From contig MFGM01000028.1 of NCBI GenBank assembly GCA_001778275.1, forward strand, positions 1 through 8,377: a stretch of DNA of 8,377 bases. Direction: 5' to 3'. Each line of letters opens with the position of its first letter. Position 1 is the stretch's first letter. The notes beneath the pieces are model-generated. The model saw nothing but the letters and a program-made list of their open reading frames with translations, made no database searches and was not told the origin of the DNA. Of this stretch, positions 1 to 6,089 are shown in pieces. Origin of the DNA: Candidatus Falkowbacteria bacterium RIFOXYC2_FULL_48_21. Its GTDB lineage: Bacteria; Patescibacteriota; Patescibacteriia; UBA11705; JABHMO01. Both the position numbers and the translations under genes were made by a program.

Positions 1-1286
1 ATTGGCTGATATTGTCCTTGCTTCAACATCTCGGTAATGCGTTTGCCACGTTCGAGCTGCTTCTTCGTTGATTCATCAAGATCAGAACCGAACTGCGCAA
101 ACGCCGCGAGCTCGCGATATTGCGCCACGTCCAAGCGAAGTTTACCGGCTACCTTTTTCATCGCTTTAATCTGCGCCTTCGATCCCACGCGCGACACGGA
201 CAAACCGACGTTTACGGCCGGACGAATGCCTTGATAAAACAAATCGCCTTCCAAATATATTTGTCCATCGGTAATGGAAATCACGTTCGTGGGAATGTAC
301 GCGGAAATATCGCCGGCTTGCGTTTCAATGATCGGCAAAGCGGTAATCGACCCGCCGCCAAAGTCTTTATTAAGCTTGGCCGAACGTTCGAGTAAACGGG
401 AATGTAAATAAAACACATCTCCCGGATACGCCTCGCGTCCCGGCGGCCGACGTAACAACAAGGAAATTTCCCGATACGCCACCGCATGCTTTGACAAATC
501 ATCGTAAACAATCAAAACGTCTTTGCCTTTTTCCATGAAATATTCACCCACGGCGCAACCGGCGAACGGCGCGATGTAGCTTAACGATGCCGGCATGGAC
601 GCGCCCGCCACCACGATAATCGTGTGATCCATGGCACCCGCGTCTTGCAGTTTGGCCACGATCTTCGCGACCTTGGATTCTTTTTGTCCGATTGCCACGT
701 AAATACAGATCAAGTCTTTACCTTTTTGATTGATAATCGCGTCAATAGCAATGGCGGTTTTTCCGGTTTGCCGATCACCGATGATAAGCTCGCGCTGTCC
801 GCGGCCAATCGGAATCATGGCGTCAATCGCCTTAATTCCGGTCTGTACCGGCTGATGCACACCCTGGCGCGTAATCACGCCCGGCGCGATTTTTTCCACC
901 GGATAATATTCTTTGGCCTTGATAGAGCCTTTGCCGTCAAGCGCGTTGCCAAGCGGGTCAATTACGCGACCGATCATTTGTTCTCCGACCGGCACCTGCA
1001 AAATTCGTCCGGTGCTTTTCACTTCATCACCCTCTTTTACCTTCAACCAATCGCCGAGAATCATGGCGCCCACTGATTCTTCTTCCAAATTCAAAGCCAC
1101 GCCGAAAACGCCTTGACCAAAGTCAATCATTTCCGAAGCCATGACCTCGCTCAAACCGGCGACCTTGGCGATACCATCGCCAACCTCAATCACCCGACCG
1201 ACCTTGTCCACGGCCACTTGCTCGTTGAATTCACTGATTTGTTTTTTGAGAGAATCGACGACGAAATTACTGTTCTTGGTTGCCAT
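1..1286 (-). CDS. atpA: F1 ATP synthase subunit alpha (3' end beyond window)
   Basis: This is the alpha subunit of the F1 headpiece, which forms the alpha3-beta3 hexamer with beta and carries the non-catalytic nucleotide sites. 428 codons are visible. Family members are about 505 residues, so roughly 75 C-terminal residues lie off the left edge. Visible motifs are the beta-barrel domain at about 25-95, the alpha-type Walker A GDRQTGKT at 170-177, Walker B LIVYDD at 258-263, and SVSRVGSKAQ at 363-372 with the arginine finger R366 that reaches into the catalytic site on beta. The Q in the P-loop marks alpha rather than beta. The ATG at 1286 gives the expected N-terminus. No Shine-Dalgarno is seen before it. 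The gene lies 98 nt downstream of atpH, and 68 nt of that gap is a palindromic repeat element. The identification is secure. Confidence 0.98.
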   Translation of the reverse strand, partial: MATKNSNFVVDSLKKQISEFNEQVAVDKVGRVIEVGDGIAKVAGLSEVMASEMIDFGQGVFGVALNLEEESVGAMILGDWLKVKEGDEVKSTGRILQVPVGEQMIGRVIDPLGNALDGKGSIKAKEYYPVEKIAPGVITRQGVHQPVQTGIKAIDAMIPIGRGQRELIIGDRQTGKTAIAIDAIINQKGKDLICIYVAIGQKESKVAKIVAKLQDAGAMDHTIIVVAGASMPASLSYIAPFAGCAVGEYFMEKGKDVLIVYDDLSKHAVAYREISLLLRRPPGREAYPGDVFYLHSRLLERSAKLNKDFGGGSITALPIIETQAGDISAYIPTNVISITDGQIYLEGDLFYQGIRPAVNVGLSVSRVGSKAQIKAMKKVAGKLRLDVAQYRELAAFAQFGSDLDESTKKQLERGKRITEMLKQGQYQP

Positions 1287-1309
1287 AAAATATAGACTGT
1301 TAATATCTC

Positions 1310-1377
1310 ATTACCGCATCGCCTTAGCTTGCGTAGCTTCAACACGCACACGACGCACCCTAAAGGGCTGCGGTAAT
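1310..1377. repeat. 68-bp terminal-inverted-repeat element in the atpH-atpA gap
   Basis: The element is bounded by 18-bp imperfect inverted ends: ATTACCGCATCGCCTTAG on the left, and the complement of ATTACCGCAGCCCTTTAG on the right (15 of 18 identical). The right end lies in a 30-bp stretch (1352-1381) repeated without mismatch at 2019-2048 in the atpF-atpH gap. That 30-mer holds its own small hairpin (CCC-TAAA-GGG with CGCA/TGCG outside). Removing the element would leave about 30 nt between atpH and atpA, a normal spacing. This suggests insertion into a compact operon. It could be a REP-like or MITE-like element or a fixed RNA hairpin. No clear target-site duplication is seen. Confidence 0.7.
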
Positions 1378-1384
1378 TTGTTTA

Positions 1385-1924
1385 TTACTCAAATTTTTCA
1401 ATTTTCTCCTTTAACCTAAATATCTTGCCGAAAACCGAGCTGTCAATAATCGTGTCGTGAATTTTCAGTTTTAGACCGCCGATCAATCCCTCATTGATGA
1501 CATTGCGCAGGATGGCGTTCACGCCAATGCCCTGCTTCAAGATTTGCGCTATCGCTTTTTCTTGATCAACAGACAAAGGCACGGCCGTTTCAACAACCAC
1601 TTCCACCGCGTCCGTTTCGGACAAATTCATCCGGCGCGCCAGAATCAGTATTTCATTCAACAGCGCCAATTTTTCATGCTTCAGTAACAAGAAAATAAAA
1701 TTATATGTTCGCTCTCCGATGAAATCTTGGAATATCTGTTTAACGATCTCTTGTTTGCGCGCGAAGGAGACTTGTTTATTCAACAAAACCTTTTTGAAAT
1801 CCAAATTCGCGTCCAGCTTGCCACTGACGTCTTTGAGATCATCATAAAGCTCGTTGAAACAGCCGCATTCTTTGCCCACGGCCACAAGCGACTTTGCGTA
1901 ATGTTTAGAGTTGGCAATTTTCAT
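1385..1924 (-). CDS. atpH: F1 ATP synthase subunit delta
   Basis: Subunit delta (OSCP homologue) ties the top of the F1 hexamer to the peripheral stalk formed by subunit b. The protein is 179 residues, the usual length. It starts MKIANSKHYAKSLVAVG, matching the family opening in which an Ala/Tyr-containing N-terminal helix is followed by a six-helix bundle. The C-terminal signature is clear at about 146-164 (GLIGGLKLKI then DTIIDSSV). A start ten codons upstream at 1954 is possible in frame, but it would add a poorly conserved Cys/Arg/Gly-rich peptide (MQKRCGNRGF) encoded by the end of the neighbouring repeat element, so 1924 is preferred. No Shine-Dalgarno is visible at either start. The gene lies between atpF and atpA, the standard order. 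Confidence 0.95.
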   Translation of the reverse strand: MKIANSKHYAKSLVAVGKECGCFNELYDDLKDVSGKLDANLDFKKVLLNKQVSFARKQEIVKQIFQDFIGERTYNFIFLLLKHEKLALLNEILILARRMNLSETDAVEVVVETAVPLSVDQEKAIAQILKQGIGVNAILRNVINEGLIGGLKLKIHDTIIDSSVFGKIFRLKEKIEKFE

Positions 1925-1933
1925 AAAACCACG

Positions 1934-2044
1934 ATTACCGCACCGCTTTTGCATCCTCCGATGCGTTGAGCGCGAAGAAGGATCGTGCGACCTATAGCCA
2001 TTACGGTAATTTGACCATGACGCACCCTAAAGGGCTGCGGTAAT
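1934..2044. repeat. 111-bp terminal-inverted-repeat element in the atpF-atpH gap
   Basis: This is a second member of the family seen at 1310-1377. The left end is ATTACCGCACCGCTTTTG, and the right end is the complement of ATTACCGCAGCCCTTTAG (15 of 18 identical). The 30-bp right part (2019-2048) is identical to 1352-1381. It is longer than the first copy and contains an internal hairpin GCATC-CTCC-GATGC (1951-1964) and a palindrome ATTACGGTAAT (2000-2010) that resembles a degenerate inner copy of the end sequence. The left end stops only 9 bp upstream of the atpH ATG, so it occupies the place of the usual ribosome binding region. Without it the atpF-atpH gap would be about 17 nt. Confidence 0.7.
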
Positions 2045-2052
2045 TTGTGTGT

Positions 2053-2568
2053 TTACTGTTTTAAGTCCGCTTTTTTCAAATCCTCGATCGCCGCATCAAT
2101 CAGTTTTTTGTGCTTTTTTTCATCAAGGCCGCTACCGGTAATCTTGCCGAGCGCGAGCGCAATCAAACCGCCGAGCTCATCTTTCACGTCGCGCACCATC
2201 ATTTCCCGTTCCGCCCCAATTTGTTGCCGGGCATCACGGATCACCTTTTCCACCTCGGCCTGCGCTTTTTCCGTGCGTTGACGCGTCAATTCTTCACCCG
2301 TCTGTTCGGCCTTGGCAACAATTTGCTGAGCTTCTTTTCGGCCTTTTTTCACTTCCGCTTCCCGCTCTTTGGCAATTTCGGCCATTTTTTCTTCACTTGC
2401 CTCGGCATCTTTTATCCCCTTGGCAATACGCTCTTCACGCTCTTTCATTATCTTAACAAGCGGCTTCAACGCAAAAAAACCAAGCACAACGATAACAATC
2501 GTAAAATTGATTGCCTGCGCGATTAACAATTTCCAGTCGATATGAAACGTCTTGATTAACTCATCCAT
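2053..2568 (-). CDS. atpF: F0 ATP synthase subunit b
   Basis: Subunit b forms the peripheral stalk that holds the alpha3-beta3 hexamer still against rotation. The protein is 171 residues. It has one N-terminal membrane helix at about 14-36 (the QAINF motif at 18-22 is typical), then a long charged helical stretch at about 38-135 rich in Lys, Glu, Ala and Arg that should form the parallel coiled-coil dimer, and a C-terminal delta-binding segment. The ATG at 2568 gives the canonical start MDELIKTFHIDWK. The frame stays open 31 codons further to 2661, but that extension runs over an intergenic repeat and has no b-subunit character. Only one b gene is visible, so the stalk is probably a homodimer unless a b' gene lies elsewhere. 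Confidence 0.95.
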   Translation of the reverse strand: MDELIKTFHIDWKLLIAQAINFTIVIVVLGFFALKPLVKIMKEREERIAKGIKDAEASEEKMAEIAKEREAEVKKGRKEAQQIVAKAEQTGEELTRQRTEKAQAEVEKVIRDARQQIGAEREMMVRDVKDELGGLIALALGKITGSGLDEKKHKKLIDAAIEDLKKADLKQ

Positions 2569-2619
2569 ATTGTTTAACAGGATGTTGGTGCGTGGTATGT
2601 GGATGCTAGGAAAGAAATT

Positions 2620-2666
2620 GGAGGCTGGAAGATGGAACACAATCCACTTTCCATAAACCAATATCC
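2620..2666. repeat. Degenerate inverted repeat in the atpE-atpF gap
   Basis: GGAGGCTGGAAGATGGAA (2620-2637) is partly complementary to TTCCATAAACCAATATCC (2649-2666), with about 12 of 18 positions matching and an 11-nt loop. It lies just upstream of atpF. It could be a decayed copy of a palindromic repeat, or chance similarity in purine-rich sequence. Confidence 0.3.
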
Positions 2667-2723
2667 AAACCAGCTTTCATTTACCGGGCACCATTTTCCA
2701 TCATTTTTATAATATTCTCTTGC

Positions 2724-2749
2724 CCGTCCCTCTTCATCAAGAGGAACGG
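2724..2749 (-). promoter_or_regulatory. 11-bp mRNA hairpin downstream of atpE
   Basis: In the transcript sense, CCGTTCCTCTT pairs with AAGAGGGACGG around a GATG loop: eleven pairs with a single G-U. It begins 10 nt after the atpE stop codon. No T-tract follows, so it is not a normal terminator. A role in protecting or processing the upstream atpE message is plausible, because subunit c is needed in many more copies than its neighbours. Confidence 0.6.
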
Positions 2750-2759
2750 AAACAAAATA

Positions 2760-2972
2760 CTAGGAAATACTGAACGCGATTACAAGCGCGTAAATGGCGA
2801 TGGCTTCGGCAAAGGCCGCGGCCAGAAGCATTGGGACAAGAATTTTCCCGGCCGCTTCCGGATTACGTCCGATGGATTCCATGGCCTTGGCGCCGATCTT
2901 GCCGATGGCAAGAGCCGGCCCAAGTCCGCCGATGGCGATAGCCACCGCTTTAGCGATTAATGCTAATTCCAT
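2760..2972 (-). CDS. atpE: F0 ATP synthase subunit c (rotor ring proteolipid)
   Basis: Many copies of this 70-residue protein form the rotating ring in the membrane. It is a hairpin of two membrane helices, about 4-30 and 44-68, joined by the cytoplasmic loop R36-N37-P38, which contacts gamma and epsilon. The ion-carrying carboxylate is E56 in the second helix (context AFAEAIAIYALV). The glutamine and serine that, with this glutamate, bind Na+ in sodium-type rings are replaced by Ile24 and Ala57. The ring therefore most likely carries protons (inference from alignment with the Ilyobacter c subunit from memory). The length and start are standard. No Shine-Dalgarno is seen. The gene is flanked by a large inverted repeat upstream and a strong hairpin downstream. 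Confidence 0.97.
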   Translation of the reverse strand: MELALIAKAVAIAIGGLGPALAIGKIGAKAMESIGRNPEAAGKILVPMLLAAAFAEAIAIYALVIAFSIS

Positions 2973-3041
2973 AAAATATGGCGGGTTTGAATCGACTGAA
3001 TTTTTATTGTTTAAAGTCGTTCTACTCCGCAGTTAATTACC

Positions 3042-3137
3042 TACGAAATTACGAATCGTGCGAATGTACGAATGATTGGCTGACAGTTTAACTAATAAAT
3101 GGATAATTCGTAAATTCGTACTATTCGTAATTCCGTA
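3042..3137. repeat. Large inverted repeat (32-bp arms) between atpB and atpE
   Basis: The left arm 3042-3073 and right arm 3106-3137 are complementary at 28 of 32 positions, around a 32-nt spacer. Both arms are built from the repeated word TACGAAT and its variants. The structure starts 2 bp after the atpB stop codon in the transcript direction. It would form a long AU-rich hairpin in the operon mRNA. No T-tract suggests termination. It may be a genome-wide palindromic repeat, a decay barrier, or both. Confidence 0.85.
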
Positions 3138-3139
3138 TG

Positions 3140-4066
3140 TTAATGTTCTTCCTTGGTCATCGCGATGGAAAAATAGACCAAACTTAGCATAGCGAATATC
3201 AAAGCCTGAATCACCCCAACGATTAATTCCAAAAACATGAACGGTATCGGCAAGCCGAACGCGAATATGACGGCAATGGACGACAACAGCACCTCGCCGG
3301 CGAACACGTTACCGAACAAACGAAAAGACAATGATGCCACCTTCGCCACTTCGCCGATAATTTCAATTACGCCGACAAAAAATTTTATCGGATTGATAAT
3401 AATCACGGACGGGTCTTTGCGAATGTGCGTCGGAATATGCGCCAGCGCTTTGACGTTGACAAATTTATTGGCATGCCTAAATAAACCGACGGAAAAAATG
3501 CCGAACAAATTGGCGCCGATGACCGAAATGAGAGACAACGCGAGTGTAGTATTCATATCAGCCGTGCCGCCGCGAAAGTACGGCACAAACACTTCATGTC
3601 CATTCGCTCCCTCGAGAAAGCCAATCGAGCCGATACCGGGTAGTAAACCGAGCCAGTTATTCAACAAAATAAAAATAAAAAAGGTAAACACCACCGGGAA
3701 TACCTTCATTGATTTTTTGCGATCATTCGTCACGCTGTCGCAAAGCTTGACGCCGCCCTCAATTATAATTTCAAATAAATTTTGCAATCCGCGAGGGATC
3801 AACCGTACTTTCGCCCGGATGGTGATACCGAGGATGATCAAAATCGCCACCACGATCCACGTGTTCAGAAGCGAATTGGTTATCGGCATGGCGCCGATAT
3901 GTCCGATCGGCTCCGCACCGAGCACGATTTCATGCCCGACGGACGCTGTTTCCGTTTGCGTGGGCGCTTCGGCCGCATGTTGAACCGTGGTCGTAACAAC
4001 GTCGGCCGTCCCATTCACCGGAACTCCGCTTTCAACGTTATTGACGATTGGCGATTCTTTTTCCAT
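3140..4066 (-). CDS. atpB: F0 ATP synthase subunit a
   Basis: Subunit a provides the two half-channels that pass protons to and from the c ring. The protein is 308 residues, longer than the roughly 240-270 usual. Family sequence begins at about 48 (LGAEPIGHIG, then PITNSLLNTW). Several membrane helices follow between about 68 and 300. The essential arginine is R249 in SLSFRLFGNVFAGE, and VIQALIFAMLSLVYF (286-300) includes the glutamine Q287 that corresponds to the functional Q252 of E. coli. The first 45 or so residues are an acidic, Thr/Ala/Val-rich polar tail with no signal peptide or helix character. No in-frame Met other than M60 could give a shorter protein, so the extension appears genuine. 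A weak Shine-Dalgarno (AGGGAG) lies 12 nt before the ATG. Confidence 0.96.
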   Translation of the reverse strand: MEKESPIVNNVESGVPVNGTADVVTTTVQHAAEAPTQTETASVGHEIVLGAEPIGHIGAMPITNSLLNTWIVVAILIILGITIRAKVRLIPRGLQNLFEIIIEGGVKLCDSVTNDRKKSMKVFPVVFTFFIFILLNNWLGLLPGIGSIGFLEGANGHEVFVPYFRGGTADMNTTLALSLISVIGANLFGIFSVGLFRHANKFVNVKALAHIPTHIRKDPSVIIINPIKFFVGVIEIIGEVAKVASLSFRLFGNVFAGEVLLSSIAVIFAFGLPIPFMFLELIVGVIQALIFAMLSLVYFSIAMTKEEH

Positions 4067-4110
4067 AGTTGATTATTGCTCCCTGCTTTTATACGTCTGC
4101 GATTTTAACT

Positions 4111-4386
4111 CTAGACTTTTCCCTTTGGACTTTTGACTTTCGCTTCCTCCTCCATCTTCTTCGCCGCGCGCACCGTCTCCCGCACCAACCCGAAGCACGT
4201 AATACCAAACGCGATCATGACGCAACTGATGAGAAACGTCGGCGGCTTGTCAAAGCGCTCATCCAGCCACCGGCCAACAAACAGCGCAACAACAATCGGC
4301 AAAACGATCCACGCGGAAACTTGGGCAAAAAGCTGGATCGCCGGCTGCCACCAAATTTGTTTTAGGTTGTCACGTTTATCCGCCAT
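4111..4386 (-). CDS. atpZ: AtpZ/AtpI family small membrane protein
   Basis: This 91-residue protein has two predicted membrane helices, about 19-40 and 48-69, with a short loop containing GRWLDERFDKPP. A positively charged C-terminal tail follows (about 70-91). The size, topology and place directly ahead of atpB match the AtpZ/AtpI family of ATP synthase operon-leader proteins. These have been linked to ATP synthase assembly, c-ring stability and Mg2+/Ca2+ transport. The last nine residues (VKSPKGKV region) are encoded by a tandem GACTTTT-like repeat on the plus strand at about 4111-4141, so that tail may be neutral. A promoter lies just upstream and the 5' leader would be only about 10 nt, without a Shine-Dalgarno. 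Family assignment is from pattern, so it is a little less certain than for its neighbours. Confidence 0.82.
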   Translation of the reverse strand: MADKRDNLKQIWWQPAIQLFAQVSAWIVLPIVVALFVGRWLDERFDKPPTFLISCVMIAFGITCFGLVRETVRAAKKMEEEAKVKSPKGKV

Positions 4387-4403
4387 AAAAAGGAAGCAAC
4401 TTC

Positions 4404-4432
4404 ATACTACTAAAAAAAACAAAAACGGTCAA
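4404..4432 (-). promoter_or_regulatory. Sigma70-type promoter of the atp operon
   Basis: In the minus-strand sense the -35 is TTGACC (4427-4432), the spacer is 17 nt and T-rich, and the -10 is TAGTAT (4404-4409). Transcription would start near 4397, leaving about 10 nt before the atpZ ATG. It lies in the 74-nt gap between the tatD stop and atpZ, so the ATP synthase genes can be transcribed independently of rsmI-tatD. Confidence 0.7.
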
Positions 4433-4460
4433 GAGGAAATGTGAATAAGTGGGTGTATTT

Positions 4461-5282
4461 CTATATGCTAAATAAAGCCCTCGCGTTCTCCCCTGTCTTC
4501 TTTTTAATCTCATCTATCGGCAATTCCAAAACATCCGCAATCTTGCCGACAATATACTCAACATACGCCGGCTCATTGCGTTTGCCGCGGAAGGGCGGCG
4601 GGGTCAAATACGGGCAATCGGTTTCCGTTAAAACGCGATCAAGCGGTGTGGCCAACAACGACTTTTCCACCGTCCCGGTTTTGTCGAAGGTAAGTACGCC
4701 GTTGAAACCGATATAAAATCCGAGATCAAGAAAACTTTTCAACAGTTCGGCCGGACCAACATAACAGTGCATCACGCCACCGGCTTTTGGCTTGTGTTCT
4801 TGCAGAATTTTCAGCACGTCCACGTACGCGCCACCGATATTATCTTTCTTGCCACGACAATGCACAATCAGCGGCAGAGCCAGTTCGTTCGCGAGCTTGA
4901 CATGCTCAACAAAAACCTGTTTCTGCTTGGCTATCTTATCTTCTCCGTCTGTATGAAAAAAGTCCACGCCGGTTTCGCCGATGGCCACGACTTTTTCTTG
5001 GCTCGCCAATTCGCGATACGCGTGATAATCAAATTCCTCGCGCCGCGTAGTGAAGTTCGCGTGTTCCTCCTCCACTTCCATGTCTTCGAGATGAATCGGA
5101 TGCAAACCAACGGCGGCGTAGGCTTTTTCATATTGCCTTGCCATTTCCACCGCTCGAGCACTGGTGGATAGTTGCGAACCAACGTTAATCACAGAAACGT
5201 CTTTTTCAAAAGCGCGTTTCAAGACAGCTTCAAAATCGTCTTTATAAGCGTTAAAGTTAACGTGCGCGTGCGTGTCGTACAT
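4461..5282 (-). CDS. tatD: TatD-family metal-dependent hydrolase / DNase
   Basis: TatD proteins are two-metal TIM-barrel enzymes. Studied members act as 3'-5' exonucleases on DNA and RNA or as D-aminoacyl-tRNA deacylase-like hydrolases. At 273 residues the length is normal. Visible metal ligands are H5 and H7 (THAH), E103 (GETGVDFF), H141 (IVHCRG), H172 (MHCYVG) and D222 (ETDCPYLTPPPFRGKRNEP). The full ligand set is intact. An insertion-like charged segment at about 66-86 (MEVEEEHANFTTRREEF) replaces a shorter loop in many homologues. The gene follows rsmI by 15 nt and is surely cotranscribed with it. No Shine-Dalgarno is visible. The family is certain; the physiological substrate is not. Confidence 0.93.
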   Translation of the reverse strand: MYDTHAHVNFNAYKDDFEAVLKRAFEKDVSVINVGSQLSTSARAVEMARQYEKAYAAVGLHPIHLEDMEVEEEHANFTTRREEFDYHAYRELASQEKVVAIGETGVDFFHTDGEDKIAKQKQVFVEHVKLANELALPLIVHCRGKKDNIGGAYVDVLKILQEHKPKAGGVMHCYVGPAELLKSFLDLGFYIGFNGVLTFDKTGTVEKSLLATPLDRVLTETDCPYLTPPPFRGKRNEPAYVEYIVGKIADVLELPIDEIKKKTGENARALFSI

Positions 5283-5297
5283 ATAACTGAAATTTTA

Positions 5298-5975
5298 TTA
5301 CTTGGCTCTTGTTTGTTTCTCGCCGACAATAACGACAAACTCTCCCCGATTTTCCAGTTGAACTTTTTCCGCCACTTCATTAATACTCCCCCGCACTATA
5401 TCCTCAAACATTTTTGTAAGTTCACGGCAAACCACCATTTTTCTCTCCGGCGCAACGACCGCCTTCAACTGCTCAAGCGTTTTCAATATCCGATGGGTTG
5501 ATTCGTAAAAACAAACGGTTGTATCCGCATTTTTTATTTTTTCAAATACCGCCGTTCTCCCCTTGTGCGGCAAAAAACCGAGAAATAAAAATTTATCCGT
5601 CGGCAGGCCGGACGCGCTTAACGCGGCCACAACGGCGCACGCACCGGGAATCGGAATGACTCTGAAACCGATTTTAACGGCCGCTTCAACCACTTTGTTC
5701 CCCGGATCGGAAATACCCGGCGTGCCGGCATCGCTCGCATAAGCGACATTATCGTATTGGCTTAACAAAGCTTGTACTTTTTCGTCCGAAGAATGCTGAT
5801 GCACGCTGACCAGATGCTTTTCAAAACCAAAATGTTTCAATAGCTTGAGCGTTTCCCGCGTATCTTCGCAAAGTATAACGTCAACGTTTTTCAGCGTTTC
5901 AACGGCGCGAAATGTCATGTCGCCCAAATTGCCGATCGGTGTGGCGACGATGTATAAAAATTTTTCCTTTTGCAT
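5298..5975 (-). CDS. rsmI: 16S rRNA 2'-O-ribose methyltransferase RsmI
   Basis: RsmI uses SAM to methylate the ribose of C1402 in the decoding centre of 16S rRNA. The tetrapyrrole-methylase-type fold is evident: ATPIGNLGDMTFRA (11-24), CEDTR (36-40), SDAGTPGISDPG (81-92), IPIPGACAVVAALSASGLPT (107-126), FLPHKGR (134-140) and CRELTKMFE (183-191). At 225 residues it lacks the C-terminal domain of about 60 residues seen in the 286-residue E. coli protein and ends after the core strand GEFVVIVG. Short versions are common in reduced genomes. The ATG lies only 8 nt after the -10 box, which predicts a leaderless mRNA and explains the absence of a Shine-Dalgarno. It is the first gene of a unit with tatD. 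Confidence 0.96.
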   Translation of the reverse strand: MQKEKFLYIVATPIGNLGDMTFRAVETLKNVDVILCEDTRETLKLLKHFGFEKHLVSVHQHSSDEKVQALLSQYDNVAYASDAGTPGISDPGNKVVEAAVKIGFRVIPIPGACAVVAALSASGLPTDKFLFLGFLPHKGRTAVFEKIKNADTTVCFYESTHRILKTLEQLKAVVAPERKMVVCRELTKMFEDIVRGSINEVAEKVQLENRGEFVVIVGEKQTRAK

Positions 5976-5983
5976 ATGCGCAA

Positions 5984-6011
5984 ATTATAGCAAACGCGCC
6001 GGATTTGTCCA
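5984..6011 (-). promoter_or_regulatory. Promoter of rsmI-tatD, predicted leaderless
   Basis: In the minus-strand sense, -35 TGGACA (6006-6011), a 16-nt spacer and a perfect -10 TATAAT (5984-5989). The start point would fall at about 5975-5978, at or next to the rsmI ATG (5975). Confidence 0.72.
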
Positions 6012-6017
6012 TGCTTT

Positions 6018-6046
6018 TTGCATTTTAGAAGAAACTTGACTACAAT
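6018..6046 (+). promoter_or_regulatory. Promoter of the RlmI-family gene
   Basis: -10 TACAAT (6041-6046) with a 17-nt spacer from a weak -35 TTGCAT (6018-6023). Transcription would start near 6053, which rules out translation from the in-frame ATGs at 6018 and 6045 and supports the ATG at 6090. The -35 boxes of this and the divergent rsmI promoter are 6 bp apart. Confidence 0.5.
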
Positions 6047-6089
6047 GAACTTACTCAACGCATTATTACTAACAACTTACGACATTGCT

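Noticed and set aside
624..1076. A 150-codon plus-strand open frame opposite atpA.
   Set aside because: It is a shadow of atpA, with no family features.
1925..1954. A 10-codon N-terminal extension of atpH.
   Set aside because: It is partly encoded by the end of the terminal-inverted-repeat element and is not part of the delta-subunit fold.
2569..2661. A 31-codon N-terminal extension of atpF in the same frame.
   Set aside because: It runs over intergenic repeat sequence, and the family N-terminus fits the ATG at 2568.
3042..3137. CRISPR-like repeats in the TACGAAT-rich gap.
   Set aside because: The words form one inverted repeat, not regularly spaced direct repeats with unique spacers.
3237..3983. 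A 248-codon plus-strand open frame opposite atpB.
   Set aside because: It is a shadow of the atpB coding strand. The minus-strand protein has intact family motifs, while this one has none.
6018..6089. Upstream in-frame ATGs (6018 and 6045) for the methyltransferase.
   Set aside because: They overlap the promoter and add a peptide ahead of the conserved PUA-domain start.
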